Shown here one piece after another: positions 1 to 12,210 of a stretch of DNA of 64,000 bases. The notes beneath the pieces were generated by a model. It was not told the origin of the DNA, did no database searches, and saw only the letters and a program-made list of their open reading frames with translations. Numbering within the stretch: position 1 is the stretch's first letter; every line of letters begins with the position of its first letter. The stretch comes from Sciurus carolinensis (Eukaryota; Chordata; Mammalia; Rodentia; Sciuridae): assembly GCF_902686445.1 (NCBI RefSeq), contig NC_062222.1:135477035-135541034 (forward strand). Reading direction: 5' to 3'. The translations under genes were made by a program, and so were the position numbers.

Positions 1-385
1 GGCATCAAGTAATTTTTGTAGGATTACGTGGATGGGTGCGCAACGTACAAAGCTTGTAATACGTAGTAATAGTGGCACCGGTGAAGCGGTTCCCGGCCTG
101 GCCTGGCCAGGGAGGCAGGCGCTCCTGGGCTCACGCTGGTGGGTGGGGCCTGTGCAAGGCTGCACACCTCTCTGCCAGTTCCTAATGCCCCCGACCCTCC
201 CTCCAGGGTCCCAGCAGCGCCGGCAGCTCACGGTCAGTCTCTTCTTCTTTCCCGGTTCTTGTCTTGTGACTTCAAAAAATGAAACCCACAGAGCAGGCAG
301 CGAGCCTGCGAGTAGGATGTACTGAAGAACAGAGAGGCGGGAGGGACCCAGCAGCAGGTGTTCTCTGTACCTTCTCTTGCACCCG
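1..385. other. Non-repetitive sequence, no gene seen
   Basis: Short open frames here have no recognisable motif and no splice-site context. I see no repeat family I can name. It is probably intronic sequence. Confidence 0.4.
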
Positions 386-479
386 GCTATCTCATACGCC
401 GGGCATGCGTCGCAGAGTCAAGACCCAGACTCCGGGAGTTGGGTGGAAGCAGGCTTGTGGCGAGCAGCTTGCAAACTCG

Positions 480-509
480 TTTATTGTGGGAACAGCTATA
501 CATTTTATA
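480..509 (-). promoter_or_regulatory. LTR TATA box and poly(A) signal, copy 1
   Basis: Minus strand: TATAAAA at 509-503 followed by AATAAA at 485-480, the expected U3/R layout of a retroviral LTR. Confidence 0.55.
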
Positions 510-629
510 GGTTTCTTGCCCAATCACAATGTGCCATGGGGGATCAGACCACCAGGTTCCCGCAGAGTCAAGACCCAGACTCCGGGAGTTGGGTGGAAGC
601 AGGCTTGTGGCGAGCAGCTTGCAAACTCG

Positions 630-659
630 TTTATTGTGGGAACAGCTATACATTTTATA
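630..659 (-). promoter_or_regulatory. LTR TATA box and poly(A) signal, copy 2
   Basis: Identical second copy of the TATA box (659-653) and AATAAA (635-630), produced by the 150-bp duplication. Confidence 0.55.
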
Positions 660-990
660 GGTTTCTTGCCCAATCACAATGTGCCATGGGGGATCAGACC
701 ACCAGGTTCCCACACGGGTTCCTTTGGTAACACTGAGTCAATTTGGGGCAGTCGTGTACTTTCCTAGGTGGCCGAAGCAGAACGCTCCTCCCCGCAGGTT
801 TACACACTTGAGACGTTCACTGCTGTCAGCCAAGAACTAGGATTCCTCCCCCGAGTTCTCCACCAAGTGTGCTCATCTAGGGGTTTGTATGGCACGTGGA
901 GCCCTACTGCTGGTCCACACTCGTTCTGATAGGGTTGGAAAAGTGCTGACATTAGTGATCAACTCGAGTCCCAACTTCCGTTTGGGTCTG

Positions 991-1390
991 ACCTTCTTCC
1001 GTTTTCTCACTGCAGGTCAGGAAGCTGGAGGTTGAGGTTGCTGGATGGTCTGTGTTTGCAGGTTCTGGGCTTCAGTGCTGTGTGCAGCTGGCTTCTGCAT
1101 CAGGCCTCTGTACTGTGCCCAGGCCTGGCCACCGGAGAGTGACGGGTCGGCATGCCTTGGCTTGCAATGCCTCGGGCCCCCAGGCTAGCACGGGGGCCCC
1201 CGTGAGTTTACAGACCTAGTCTGCGGGCTGTGCTTCAGCTCCTTGGGACCCCACTCTGCCACTCCACCCACCTGCTGCTGCTTCTCGGCAGGGACCAGGA
1301 GACCCACTGCACAGCTTGGCAGCCAGGGAACCTGGCAGCAGTAAGGGGTTGAATGGAGCCATATGGGAACGTAGGTTTTGTATGTATTTG
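991..1390. other. Unassigned sequence
   Basis: GC-rich sequence without a recognisable gene, promoter or repeat. Confidence 0.3.
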
Positions 1391-4300
1391 AAGTTAGGTT
1401 GACCTTAATATGATCTGGATTGTTCTAAATTAAGATGCTACTTATAATCTGTAGCATAACCACTAAGAAAAAAAATATATGAAAGGAATGAAAATTATTT
1501 TCTAGTCCACTAGAAAATATTTATTTAAATAAAGAGAAGGCAACAATAGAGGAATCAAAGAACAAAAAAGATATAAGAAACATAGAAAATAAATTAAAAA
1601 GTGGCAAAATGAGTTCTCCTTATCTGAAATCATATTAAATGCAGATGGGTTGCCAGCAAATGACATACTTGGACTCTTCTTCATGGCTGCGGAGAGGAAG
1701 GCGTCTGCCCCACCCCTCCTGTGTACACACATGAAGTGACCACAGTGCATCTCCACATCATGCACATGCACATGACACTAACTCAAAACAAAGCAGAACA
1801 GAAAACCAAAGTAAACAGCAGGAAGATCACTAGACTAGCGGGAAGGGAAGGGAACAGGGAGCGGGAGAAGGAGGAGGAGAGGGAAAGGGAAAACACTGGG
1901 ACTGAATTAGTCAATGACATTCCATGCTTTTAAAGCTATGTCCCAATGAATCCTAATGTAGAACTCAAAAGAAAAAATAAACAGCCAGCTCTCCAAGCCA
2001 ATGGCAGATGTTTGTAGAATGGATTTTTTAAAAACGTGGTTCGACCCAAATCTGTGTACCAACGACTCATTTTAAATCACAAGACGCAAGTAGAGAGAGT
2101 TAAGAGGGTAGAAAAACGTATTCTTTGTGCACTATCGACAGCAGAGGTAGAGTGGGGGACTCTCGTCAAACAGAGTGGACTTTAAGGGAAGATTATCACT
2201 GGAGCAAAGTAAGTCTATTCTACAATGAAAACATGTGCATCAAGACGTCATGGCAACCATAAATATCTGTGCACCTAACAACTGAGCCCCAAGATACCTG
2301 AGGAGAAAATGGATAGAACTGAGTCAGAAATAAACACTTGAGCAGTAATGCTTGGAGACGTCAGTACCCCATTGTCAATAACGGGAAGAGCAACCAGGCA
2401 GACGATTGGCAGGCTGAAGGCCCAGCCCCACCGTGAATGCCCAGATCCAAGGGCCACACAAGCACAGCCGCCCGACAGCTTTGGAAACTTCCGGGGCCTG
2501 CAGAACACTCTCCAGGGTGAATTGTGTGTTTGACCACAAAACAAATCTCAGTAAGTTTAAAAATATTACATCATGCAAAGTGTGTTTGTGACACCAACAG
2601 ATGTCACAACGGTGACATACAACTGGAAATCAGTAATAATCGGTAAGTTGGGAAGCTCACAAGTGTGTGGAAATTAAACAGCACATTCCCAAATAACCAA
2701 AATTACAGAACAGCTCAAAATGCGCAAAAATGAAAACACAGCCCCTCAAAACATGTGGGAGGCCGTGAAAGCAGAGGTCGAGAGGGCTGTGCAGCCGAAT
2801 GTCTGTGTTAAAAAGAGGAAACTTCTCAAGTCAGCTACCTCCTCTGCCACCCTAAGAATCTAGACAAGGAGCAAACCAAACACACCCCAAGCAGAAGAGG
2901 GGACGTAGTAAAGATTAGAAGGGTCAAAATGAACAAGGAGACACTGAAACAATGAGAAAATCAGCAGAGCTAGAAGCTTGCGCTTTGAGATTGTCAAGCC
3001 TTTAGCTAGACGCAGAAGGAGAGAAGACACAGGAGGTTCTGGAATCAGGAGCGGGAGTGGAGACCACAGAAATAACAGAGTGTAAGGGGATCTTGTGGAT
3101 AGTCGTACGCCAATCAGTTGCATGACCTGTATCAAATGGACACATTCCCAAAACACAGAGACTACCAGGCGGACCTAAGAACAAATGGAAAATCAAGGTA
3201 GACTTCTCTTTGATAGTAATCAAAAAACTTCCAACAAAGAACAATTCAGGCCCAGAGGTGATTCACTGGTGAATCCTGCAATCATTTAACACCAGTTCTT
3301 TTCAATCTTTCTTATAGTTTAAGAAAAGGGAAGACCTCCTGCTGTTCTATGAGGCCAATATTATCCTGCTAGGCAGCCTGACCTTGGACAGGACCAAGGA
3401 TTCCCACAGATGATTCCAACAGCACAAGCAGCTAATGAAAAAGTAGGTCAGCTGGATTTCATCCAAGTTAAAGGCTTGTGTGTCAGAGGGCACTATGGAG
3501 ATAGTGTAAAGACAACCTTCAGAAGGGGAGAAACTTTTTATAAATCATATATTTGATAAGGGTCTGTTTTAGAGAATATATTAAAAACTCTCATAATTGA
3601 ACAATAAAAAGACAAGTAGCATAATTTTAAAATTGGTAAGGGACTCGAGTAAACATTTCTCCAAAGATATACAGAAGATCAATAAGCACATGCAAAGACG
3701 CTGCGTATCATGAGTTGTTAGGGAAATGCCAATCAAAACCACAGCGAGTGCTTCTTCATTCTCACTGGGATGGAATAATAACTACGGTGAGACAGAATAG
3801 CCAGACTCCGCGAGAATGTGGAGAGAGCAGAACCCTTACACCTTGATGGTGGGTTTGTAAAGTGATGCAGGAAACACTTAGTCATTTCCTCCAAACAGGA
3901 AAAATAGTCACGACACAACGTAGCAGTTCTACCCCTGGGTACAGCTTGAAGAGAATTAAAAACCCATGCTCACACAAAACCCCAGAATGATTCCTAATAG
4001 CCAGAGGGTAGGAATAATCCAAATGTTCAACTGATTAATGGATAAACAAAATGTGGTATATCTGTAAGTGGAGTATTATTCAGACATGAAAAGAGTGAAC
4101 TACTGAAACATGCCCTAACACGAATGAAGTTTGAAAACATACTAACTAAAAGAAGTGTCACGTGAGGACACGTGTTGTGAATTTGTTAATAGGAACTGCC
4201 TTGGAAAGAACAAATCCACAGGAACAGGAAGTAGTTTGATGTTTGCCCAGGGGATGGAGAGAGGGTAGATATGGGAGTGACTGCTCATAGGTCCATGGCG

Positions 4301-4450
4301 TCTTCTTGGGGTGGTGGGAATGTTCTGGAACTAGGGCACAGTTGCACAGCATTGTACACATACTCAAACCCAAGGAAGTGTGCATTTTAAGATAGTGAAT
4401 TAAATCAGTTAAAATATTGTGAAAATAATACAGGACAAAGGAGAAACCAA
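1391..4450 (+). mobile_element. Degenerate L1 (LINE-1), sense strand
   Basis: The plus strand carries decayed L1 ORF2 and 3' end phrases. Around 2215-2400 there is the reverse-transcriptase-region wording typical of L1 ORF2. Around 3300-3480 and 3540-3950 the ORF2 C-terminal region is recognisable (for example the stretch around 3595-3735 and the AATGGATAAAC phrase near 4035). The element is broken by many stops and indels, and no long ORF remains. It is old and cannot be autonomous. Confidence 0.7.
1838..1893 (+). repeat. Purine-rich low-complexity tract
   Basis: About 55 bases of almost pure A/G (GGGAAGGGAAGGGAAC and GGAGAAGGAGGAGGAG runs) inside the L1 remnant. Confidence 0.7.
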
Positions 4451-6610
4451 ACATCAGGTGAGCCGTGTGTTTATTTCTGCGCCCTGTGGTTTGAGAGTCC
4501 GTGGCGCCATCGCCGGCAGGTCTCTCCACCAACTACGTCATGTGACCACGTCTGCAGCTCCCCTCCTCACTGCCAGCACCTGAGCGGGGACCGGAGGTGC
4601 AGAGGGGGATGAGGATCCGTCATCACCACTGAGAGTAATGTCTCCAGGTAACCGTGGGGGCAGATGCTCAAGACGCCAGTGGAAGGCAGGTGGGGTGTGG
4701 GAAGGAGAATCATCACTGCTGCAGATTGCAGGGGCGAGCTGGGTGGAGTTATGGCTCTCATTGCCTCCCGTGCGGGTGTCCGTACTCCCCGTGCAGAGAA
4801 GCATTTTCTACAAGCGTGTGCTGTGACGCTGGAAAGTGTCTGAAAGCCCTGGAGATCTTTCCTACCAGGAGCGCACGCCATCACCTAATTGTGGACGACG
4901 ACATTCTTCTGAAAGCTAGAGCTTCGGATCTACACTAAAACGCCCTCTTGGGGTTCTCAGGCGGGGCGCAAGGTGAGCACCCAGGTGGCACCTCAGCTCC
5001 TCTGCACTTTGCTGGTAAGGAGGACAGGGAGGCCTCCTCCCCTTCCCAGACACTGGCCGCGGTCACACAGGAGGCAGCGCCATCTGCGCGGCTCCTCGTC
5101 CTCACTGGTGGGACACCGTAATCCAGAGAACTCCGTCTCCAGGTTTCCTCGTTCCAGGTGGCGTTTTGACAATAAAGAGGAAGCTTCTGGAAGGCCCGGC
5201 GCACAGCCGGCTCAGCGTGGCACCCTCTTTCCACCCTGGCTGTGCTGGAGGGGATGCTGATTTGACTCGTCACTGTGAGGCGTGCCCCTGGTCTGAGTCT
5301 AAGCCTCAGTGGGTTTCAATTGGTAACTTTTAGAAACTTGGCATCCACGGCTCCTCCTGCGGCCAGTCGGGGACATCTGGCAGCTCACCTGAGCTGGTGG
5401 GGGGCAGGGGTGGCATCCACTTTGCCAGCCCATGTTCAGAGACCCTGCACCCTTGACAGGTGGGCACTTCTGCTGCCACTTAAGGAGCCTGGGTTACGGC
5501 CAGTGGGCAGAAAGGCAGGACCAAGTATTAACGTCAGAGCAGCCAAGATGGAGTTTCCTGACCCGGCCGTTTGAAAGCTCCCAGCAGAGCCATCTTCCAC
5601 CTGGAAGCCACATGGTTGTCCCTGGGCCCCAGGGAAAGATGCTTCTAATCCCTTCCACAGCAGAGGAAGTGGAGGTGAGAAAGAGGGAACTCGCCGGTCC
5701 CGGGGCGGGCGGGGCCCAGCGCTCAGGGCCTGTTTCTCTGTCCCCACTCTTGCTTTAGGAATGGGAGACTGCGTTCTTGCCCGTCGGCTTTCTTGCTCGT
5801 GGCGTCTCTGTTGTTGGAGGACAAAGGAATGTGGAGCCCGCCTCACTCACGAGGGACGCCTGCCTGGTTTCTGCCTCAGGTGGACGGGGCAGCTCTGCCC
5901 TGTCTGGCACTCAGGGTGACATCGTGTTAAGAGGAGGGGCGTCGGGGGCTGAGGGCCGGGCCGCCTGCAGCCGAGGGAGTGCTGTGCCGGGGAGGGGCGC
6001 AGCCGTCCGGGAGGCATCCTGGGCAGCGAGCTTTCTCTTGCTCCCTGGCCTGGTGTGCCCTCTGCTTGGTGACCCAGCACAGAGGCCCCTCTGCAGGTGC
6101 TAGTCCCTGCCACTGGACTTCCCAGCCTTCAAATTGTGAGAGGCCGCTGCTTTTCCTTAGGAATTACCCAGTCTTGCAAACCATGTTAGCTGCAGAAGGT
6201 GGACTCGGTCTCCCTCAGTGCTGTGGCTGAGCGAATGTCACGCTCCCGACGCGTGGGCCTTGAGCAGGGTACGGGGCGGCTCCCTGTTACCCTGCTGACT
6301 GGCCCGCTCTTCCTCGACACCTTGTAGGACCTGGACACCACCCAGCTGCTCTTGCTCAGGAGGACACCCTGGCTGCATCCAGCAGATGCTTTTTTGATAG
6401 GATTGTCTACATATCAGGAAAGTAGAGCCCTTCTGGGCTCCTTGTCAGACTGTTGGGGTCTTGCCAAGCACCCCCTCTCCCCCGTGCTCTTGTCCTTGAT
6501 GTTCTGGCTTCAGGCACTGATGTGCGGCTCAGAGGGGAGGTAAGGGGCAGGGTCTCTTCCAAAAAGTAACATTTGAATCTCAGGCTCTGAGGTGGGTGAC
6601 TTCAATCAGA
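4451..6610. other. GC-rich sequence, no gene recognised
   Basis: GC-rich sequence with many short open frames on both strands, as expected by chance at this composition. None shows a domain, a conserved motif or splice-site support. Confidence 0.4.
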
Positions 6611-6902
6611 TTCTTATGGGGAGAGTTGTTTTTAAAATTTTTAAACATTGACACATCATAACTGTACATATTTAGGGAGTACGCTGTGATCCATGTGTGC
6701 AATGAGTGAGGACAAGCAGGGTGGTTAGCGTATCCATCACTGCTAACGTTGGTCATTTAAGATCCAGCTATTTGAAATACATAATTCACTATGGCTGACT
6801 ACAGTCACTCTACTGTACAATTCCAGAACTCACTTCACCCAACAGTAATTTTGTACCTTTAAACACACTCTGTCCACATCCCTGTCCCCCAGTCTTTGGT
6901 AA
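6611..6902 (-). mobile_element. Antisense L1 3' fragment (left part)
   Basis: Resembles an L1 3' UTR read backwards (phrases around 6650-6700 and 6840-6895). It continues as ORF2-like L1 sequence at 9213, so the MaLR element between them was inserted into this L1. Confidence 0.55.
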
Positions 6903-7340
6903 TGTTATGGTTTAAATATTAGGTGTCCCCCAAAAGCTCATGTGTGAGACAATGCAAGAAAGTTCAGAGGTGAAACGATTGGGCTGTGAGAGCCTTAAGC
7001 TAATAAATATGTCAGTCCTCTGATAGGGATTAGCTGGGTGTAACTGTAGGCAGGTGGATGTGCCTGGAGGAGCTGGGTATTGGGGGCATGCTTTGGGAGT
7101 GTATATTTTGTGAGTTGAGCTTAGTCTCTCTTTCTGCTTCCCGGTGCTATGTTCCCAGCTGTTTTCCTCCGTCACACCCTTCTCCCATGATGTTCTGCCC
7201 CATCTCAGGCACAGAGCAATGGAGCCTTTCATCTTTGGACTGAGTCTTCCAAAATCATGAGTGCCAAATAGATTTTTCCTCCTCTAAAATTGTTCTGGTC
7301 AGGTCTTTTGGTCACAGCAACAAAAAAGCTGACTAAAACA
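6903..7340 (+). repeat. MaLR 5' LTR
   Basis: 438 bp. Begins TGTTATGGTTTAAAT and ends CTGACTAAAACA. Clearly related along its length to 8774-9212. Confidence 0.8.
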
Positions 7341-8773
7341 GAAATTGGTACTAAGAAGTAGGGTTGTTTCTATGACTAGCATGACCATGTGGTTTAGAAG
7401 CTTCTGGGACTTTTTGAAATTTGTAGGAAGCATTTTGGAAAGTTTGGCGTTACAAACTGGAAAAGCGTTAGAATGTGTAAGTGAACCTTAGTGGGCAATT
7501 CTGTTGGGAGTTCAGAAGCCCAACGCTGGCAAGACTGCAGACAGTAGAGACAGGGCTCACGAGGTTTCAGAGGAAAAGGAGGACTCTACTGGAAATTGGA
7601 CTAGAGGTCATTCATGCTACATTCTGACTAAGAAGTTGTCTACATTTTGCCTTTGGACTGAGAGTCTCTGTGAGGCTGAATTTAATTGTGATGGATCTGG
7701 CCAAAGAAATTTCTAGACAGCATAGTACTCAGGCAGTGGCATAGAAATTGCTGGCAGCTTTTAGACAAATTAATTGTGATATCAGGATCTGAAAGCAAAG
7801 CAGAAGGATTTGAGAAACTTGCAGTTTGACCAGAAAACTGTGAGTAAAACTGGTGCTAAGGAGTGTGTGGACATTAAAGACATTATAGCCACTAAAGAAA
7901 TGCTGAAGACTTTACCCAAAGACTTTGAAGGCATCTTGGGAATGGGCAAGACCACATGCATCTCAGGTTCAAGGGAGTAAAAGTAAAAATTCTTTTGAGA
8001 AGAGACCGCCTGCACAGGGGGATTAGGAATTTGCTTCACCATGCCCAGCCACCTAGACAATCAGAGGCTGCTGCAGACATGGTCCCTGGAGGCTTGGCTA
8101 TTGCTCAAGATCATGGCAGATCTTGGTGTCAGCCACATGGTGCTGATTGTGCAGGAAGGCAGGATGTTGGAATGTGGGGGCATGGAGGTTCCCCCAAGAT
8201 TCCAGAGGAAGGCCTGGGAGGTGTGGTGCAGCAGGGTTGGAGGACATCCTGTGTGAGATGTGAGAAGGAAGCCAGAGCTGCAGTTAGACCCTCGAGATTA
8301 AGAAATGCCAGTACCATGGAACATCTGCTGAGGAAAACTGCAGGAATCAGTCAAAGACGAGCCAAGAGAGAAGCCACGAGGGCTGAAACCAGCAAAGCTC
8401 TAGGGCCAGAGCCGCTCCAGCCTTTGGAGAGAGCATGCCAGGCCACGGGCTCCAGATGCCCGACCTGGAGCTGCGGGACTCGTTTGCCCAGGGGATTTCA
8501 GTCCTGCTTTGGCCACCCTCCTTTCTGTGCCCCTGTTTTTCCTTTGTGGAATGGAAATGGTTACTCTGTGCCTTTATTCATTGGATACATGTAACTTGCT
8601 TTTGATTTTTACAGGAGCTCACACTGAGAGTTTGCCTTGAGTCTCAGAGGAGGCTTTGGACTTGGACTTTTGGGCAGTTCTCTTAACTATTAAGACTATG
8701 GGTACTCCTGAAATGGACTAAATATATTTTGCATTGTGAGATGGGCGTAGGCTTTTGGGGGCCAGAGGCGGAA

Positions 8774-9212
8774 TGTTATGGTTTAAATTTTAGTGGCTCT
8801 GAAAAGCTCATGTGTGAGACAGTGTGAGAAGGTTCAAAGGTGAAATGATGGGTTGTGAGAGCTGGGACCTAATCAGCGTGTTGACCTATGATAGGGATTT
8901 CCTGAATGGTGCCTACAGGCAGGTGGGGTGTGGCTAAAGGAGGTGGGCCATTTGGGGTGTGACTTGGGGTATGTCTTTTGTTCTTGGTGAGACGGGAGAG
9001 TCTCTCTCTGCTTTGTGGTGCAAGGTCCTGAGCCACTTTCCTCCACCACATTCTTCCACCATGATGTCCTGCCTCACCTCAGACCCTGAGGAATGGAGCC
9101 AGCCATCTATGGACTGAGACCTCTGAAACTATGAGCCCCCAAATAATTTTTCTCCCCTAAAGTCGTGCTGGGCAGGTCTGTTAGTCCCAGCTCAGAAAAG
9201 CTGGCTGAGACG
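8774..9212 (+). repeat. MaLR 3' LTR
   Basis: 439 bp. Begins TGTTATGGTTTAAAT and ends near GCTGGCTGAGACG. Noticeably diverged from the 5' LTR, so the insertion is old. Confidence 0.8.
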
Positions 9213-10570
9213 GGTGCCGCAGTTCTTTGCTCCTGCCAGCGTCTCTGCTTCCCTGTGTGGGTGGGGCCCCGTGGCGCTTGTCCTTCGTGTCTGGCTTCTT
9301 CCACGCGGTGGCAGGCCTTCATCCTTGTTTAGACCGAGTGCTACTCCACTGTGCACATGGCCACGTTCCCTCACCCCTTCGTCCATGGGCGAGTGCGGGG
9401 TCGCTTGCAGTCCTTGCGGGGTGAGCGGTGCTGTGGTGACTCGGAGCCCCTCAGTCCTCTGCATGCCGATTCCAGTTCCTTTGGATCTGTACCCATGGCG
9501 GGTTTAGCGTTTTTTTCCCCTTTTTGAGGGACCTTCCCACTTTTCCCTATGCACGCTGTTCCACACTCCCAGCACCTGTGTGGGCATTCCCGTCTCTGCA
9601 CCTTTACCTGCACCTGTGGCTCTTTCTTGTCCAGGCAGCTGCTCCAGCTGGGGTGAGGCATGGCTCCCTCCGGCTTTGCTTCACCTTGCCTTGATGATCA
9701 GCGCTGTTGCACATCTTCACATACCTGGAGGCCATCCGTTGGGCTTCTTTTGAGTAACGTGCATTCAGATCATTTGCCCATTGTTAAACTGGACCATGTG
9801 GTGTATTTGCTGCTGAGTTCCTCATGGATTCTGGATATTGGTCTCTTGTCAGATGACAATATTGCAAATATTTTCTCCCTTGCTGAAAGTCGTCTATTAC
9901 TTGTTGATTATCTCCTTCACTGTGAAGCGGCTTTTTAATTTGACATAAGCCATTTGTGTATTTTTGCTTTTGTCCCCTGTGCTTTTGGGATCAGGTGCAT
10001 AAAAAACACACCTGCCCCCATTGAGGTTGGGAGCGTTTCCCTGTTCCTCCCTGCAGGTTCACGGTCCTGGGTCTCAGGGCAAAGTGCTGCGTCCAGCTCA
10101 CATTGACTTTCATTCATGGTTGGATGAGGGGCATTGCCTCTTCCTCTGCTTGTGGACATACAGATTTCCCTGGACCATTTAATCAAGAGATTATTCTTTC
10201 CCAATGTGTTTTCTTGGTGACCTGTTGAAAATCACTTGGCTATAAATGTGTGGACTTATTTCTGGCCTCTTGCTTTCTGTTTCGTTGGTATGTGGTGGCA
10301 CTGTGCTGTTTGGCTACGATAGCTTGGTAGTGTTTGAAGTCAGGAAATGTGACTTCAAAGTGTTCTCTTGCTCAGGATTGCTTTGGTGACTTGGGGTGTC
10401 TTGGGGTTCCATGTGAATTTTTGAATTGTTTGTTTCTGCGAAGAAGGTAGTTGGTGTTATACTCTCTGAAGGATTTAAAGGTTAGCACTGAAGGTATGAC
10501 TCTGATAATCCACTCATTGTTCACCCTGGTACGCAATTTGGATGTCTCTTCACTCATTAAAAAGGAAGAT
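9213..10570 (-). mobile_element. Antisense L1 ORF2 fragment (right part)
   Basis: Typical antisense L1 ORF2 phrasing, clearest at 9700-10330 (for example TGGATATTGGTCTCTTGTCAG around 9833). Many stops and indels. Continuous with 6611-6902 apart from the MaLR insertion. Confidence 0.7.
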
Positions 10571-11285
10571 AGTGTATCAGTTGGTTATTGCTGCATAACA
10601 AACCAGCCCAAAACCCAATGGCTCAGACCACTGACCATTATCACCGCTTATGTGTCTGCAGGTCAGCTGGGCTGGCTGCTGGTGTGGGCTAGGCTTAGAT
10701 CACTAGGAGTCCGTAGTTCTTGGTGGGTCAGCAGGTCCTGGTTGGTCTGCGGTGGACATGGCTGGACGAAGCAGCCCTGCCCCATGGGATCTTTCATCTG
10801 CCCACCGGCTCTCCTGTGCTTGGTCACAGGTGGTGCCAGGCTTCCATGAGGGAAGGCACTGTCACGAGTGTCTTGAGGCCCAGGCTTGGAACTGATGTGA
10901 CATCGCTGCCACCACATTTCATGGGCCACAGCAATTCTCCAAACCAGCTTGGGTGCAAGAGGACAGGAAGGAACTCTGCCTCCTCGAGGCAGGAGCTGAA
11001 AAGTTACACTGCAGAGTGTGCTGTGGAAGCCGCCCCTCAAGGAGGGCGAGCCACGGAGCCATCTGCGTGCTCACCGGAGAGCAGGGAGGGTGGGCAATTT
11101 GGATCTGCCCGGATGATTCGTAGCTCAAGGACCTGGGAACAAGCATACCCTGGGGCCGGGCTTGTAAGAAATGAGCTGGTGTCCTGGTCACGAAACCCAC
11201 TGTCCACAGCAGAGGGTGGCCGTGCTGCCCCAGGACTTTATCATGAGTGTGTGCACCAGTTGCCTCTGGCCACGGTTCTGTGGGA
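10571..11285. other. Probable ancient LTR-type repeat plus unassigned sequence
   Basis: The first 150 bases (TGGTTATTGCTGCATAAC, CAAAACCCAATGGCTCAGA) resemble an old reverse-oriented LTR repeat of the MLT1 kind. The rest is unassigned. No gene seen. Confidence 0.35.
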
Positions 11286-11366
11286 GGTCACGCCAGCCCC
11301 ATTTCACAGAGAGGAGACTGGGGTCCTCAGAGTGGAATAACTTGCTTCAGGCCCCTGGCTGCTAGG
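11286..11366 (-). repeat. MIR SINE fragment
   Basis: Reverse-complement MIR core: CCCATTTCACAGAGAGGAGACTG followed by a decayed version of the usual MIR tail. Confidence 0.5.
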
Positions 11367-11599
11367 TATGGGCCGCATTCCAACCCCTCCCATGCCATAC
11401 CAAGCCCTCTTCCTTTCCCAGCTGTTCTGCCTCCTGCCAGCGGGCTTCTCGTGGGGACCCCCGCTGTGCACCCCCCAGCTCAGCGGTGGGGGTGACGTGC
11501 AGCTCTTCAGTCAGTCCTGGTGGATTCCAGGTAAAGAGGGTGCTTCCGGTTCAGCATCTGCAGGAGCACGTCAGCGCCTGTGTGAAGGCAGCGCGGGCG

Positions 11600-12210
11600 G
11601 GTTTCCTGTTGCTGCCCTAACAAGCCACCCCGTCGTCAGCGGCTTAAAGCAACGCACTTGTCTCTTTTCTTCCCTTTCTCCTCCTTTGTTTTGCAGTTCT
11701 GGAGATCTGAGGTCTGCAGGGATTTCACTAGAGTAGCATCCCGGGTCAGCAGGGCTGGACCTTTCTGGAAGCTCAGGGGAGAGCCTGTCCCTTGCCTTTT
11801 CCAGCTCCTGGAGGCTGCCTGTGCGCCCAGGCCCTCGGCACCTTCTGTCTTCAAAGCCGGCAGAGGCCGGTGGAGTCTTCTCACACCACACCCCTCAGGT
11901 CCCAGTGGTCACGTTGGTCCTTCCCAGACCACCCAGCACGGTCTCCCCTCAGTCAGGGGGTCAGTAGGCCCAGTTCCACTGCAGCCACTTTCCACTTTCC
12001 ATGCAGCACAGCATTTGCAGGTGCCAGGAAATGGAAGTGGCGCTGGGAGGGGCATGATCCTGCCCTCTGAAGGGATTGTGCTAAGTTGTGGAGCAGGTGA
12101 GTCCGTGTTTCTGTCTGTTACAGACGTCGCGTCAGAGGCCAAGCACCCTCAGGGTTGGAGAGGTCAGGTTTATGCATGCCGGTGGACACAGAGGAGCTAG
12201 CGCTCTGAAA
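11600..12210 (-). mobile_element. Ancient MLT1-like LTR fragment and flank
   Basis: Begins with a GTTGCTGCCCTAACAAGCCACC-like phrase followed by GTTCTGGAGATCTGAGGTCTGC and GGAAGCTCAGGGGAGAGCCTG. These are the typical reverse-oriented words of old mammalian MaLR LTRs. Boundaries are approximate. Open frames here (for example 11658-12200) are composition artefacts. Confidence 0.4.

Larger units (their letters stand above)
411..710. repeat. Perfect 150-bp tandem duplication
   Basis: Bases 411-560 are repeated as 561-710 with no difference that I can find by eye. The unit begins CGCAGAGTCAAGACC and ends CACCAGGTTCC. Perfect identity means the duplication is recent, or that an assembly artefact copied the unit. 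Each copy carries the full TATA and AATAAA core of the surrounding LTR. Confidence 0.92.
386..990 (-). mobile_element. Endogenous retrovirus LTR fragment
   Basis: On the minus strand this reads as an LTR core: an inverted CCAAT motif, a TATA box (CTATAAAATG) and, about 20 bases later, an AATAAA polyadenylation signal. The core occurs twice because of a 150-bp tandem duplication. The outer edges are not clear, because I could not find a matching second LTR, target duplication, primer site or polypurine tract in the window. It may be a solo or truncated LTR. Family assignment is open; the compact TATA-to-AATAAA spacing suits a short rodent ERV2-type LTR, but that is inference. Confidence 0.6.
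6903..9212 (+). mobile_element. Complete MaLR-type (ERVL-MaLR) retrotransposon
   Basis: Two direct LTRs flank about 1.4 kb of internal sequence. Both LTRs begin TGTTATGGTTTAAAT and end in a GCTGRCTRARAC-type sequence, as MST/THE1-like MaLR LTRs do. The internal region (7341-8773) has the non-coding character of MaLR elements: an open frame at 7956-8594 has no retroviral motif. The element sits inside an antisense L1. The bases next to each end (GGTAA left, GGTGC right) could be a decayed 5-bp target duplication. Confidence 0.8.

Noticed and set aside
7956..8594. Open frame of 212 codons
   Set aside because: Lies within the MaLR internal region, has no domain or retroviral motif, and MaLR internal sequences are normally non-coding.
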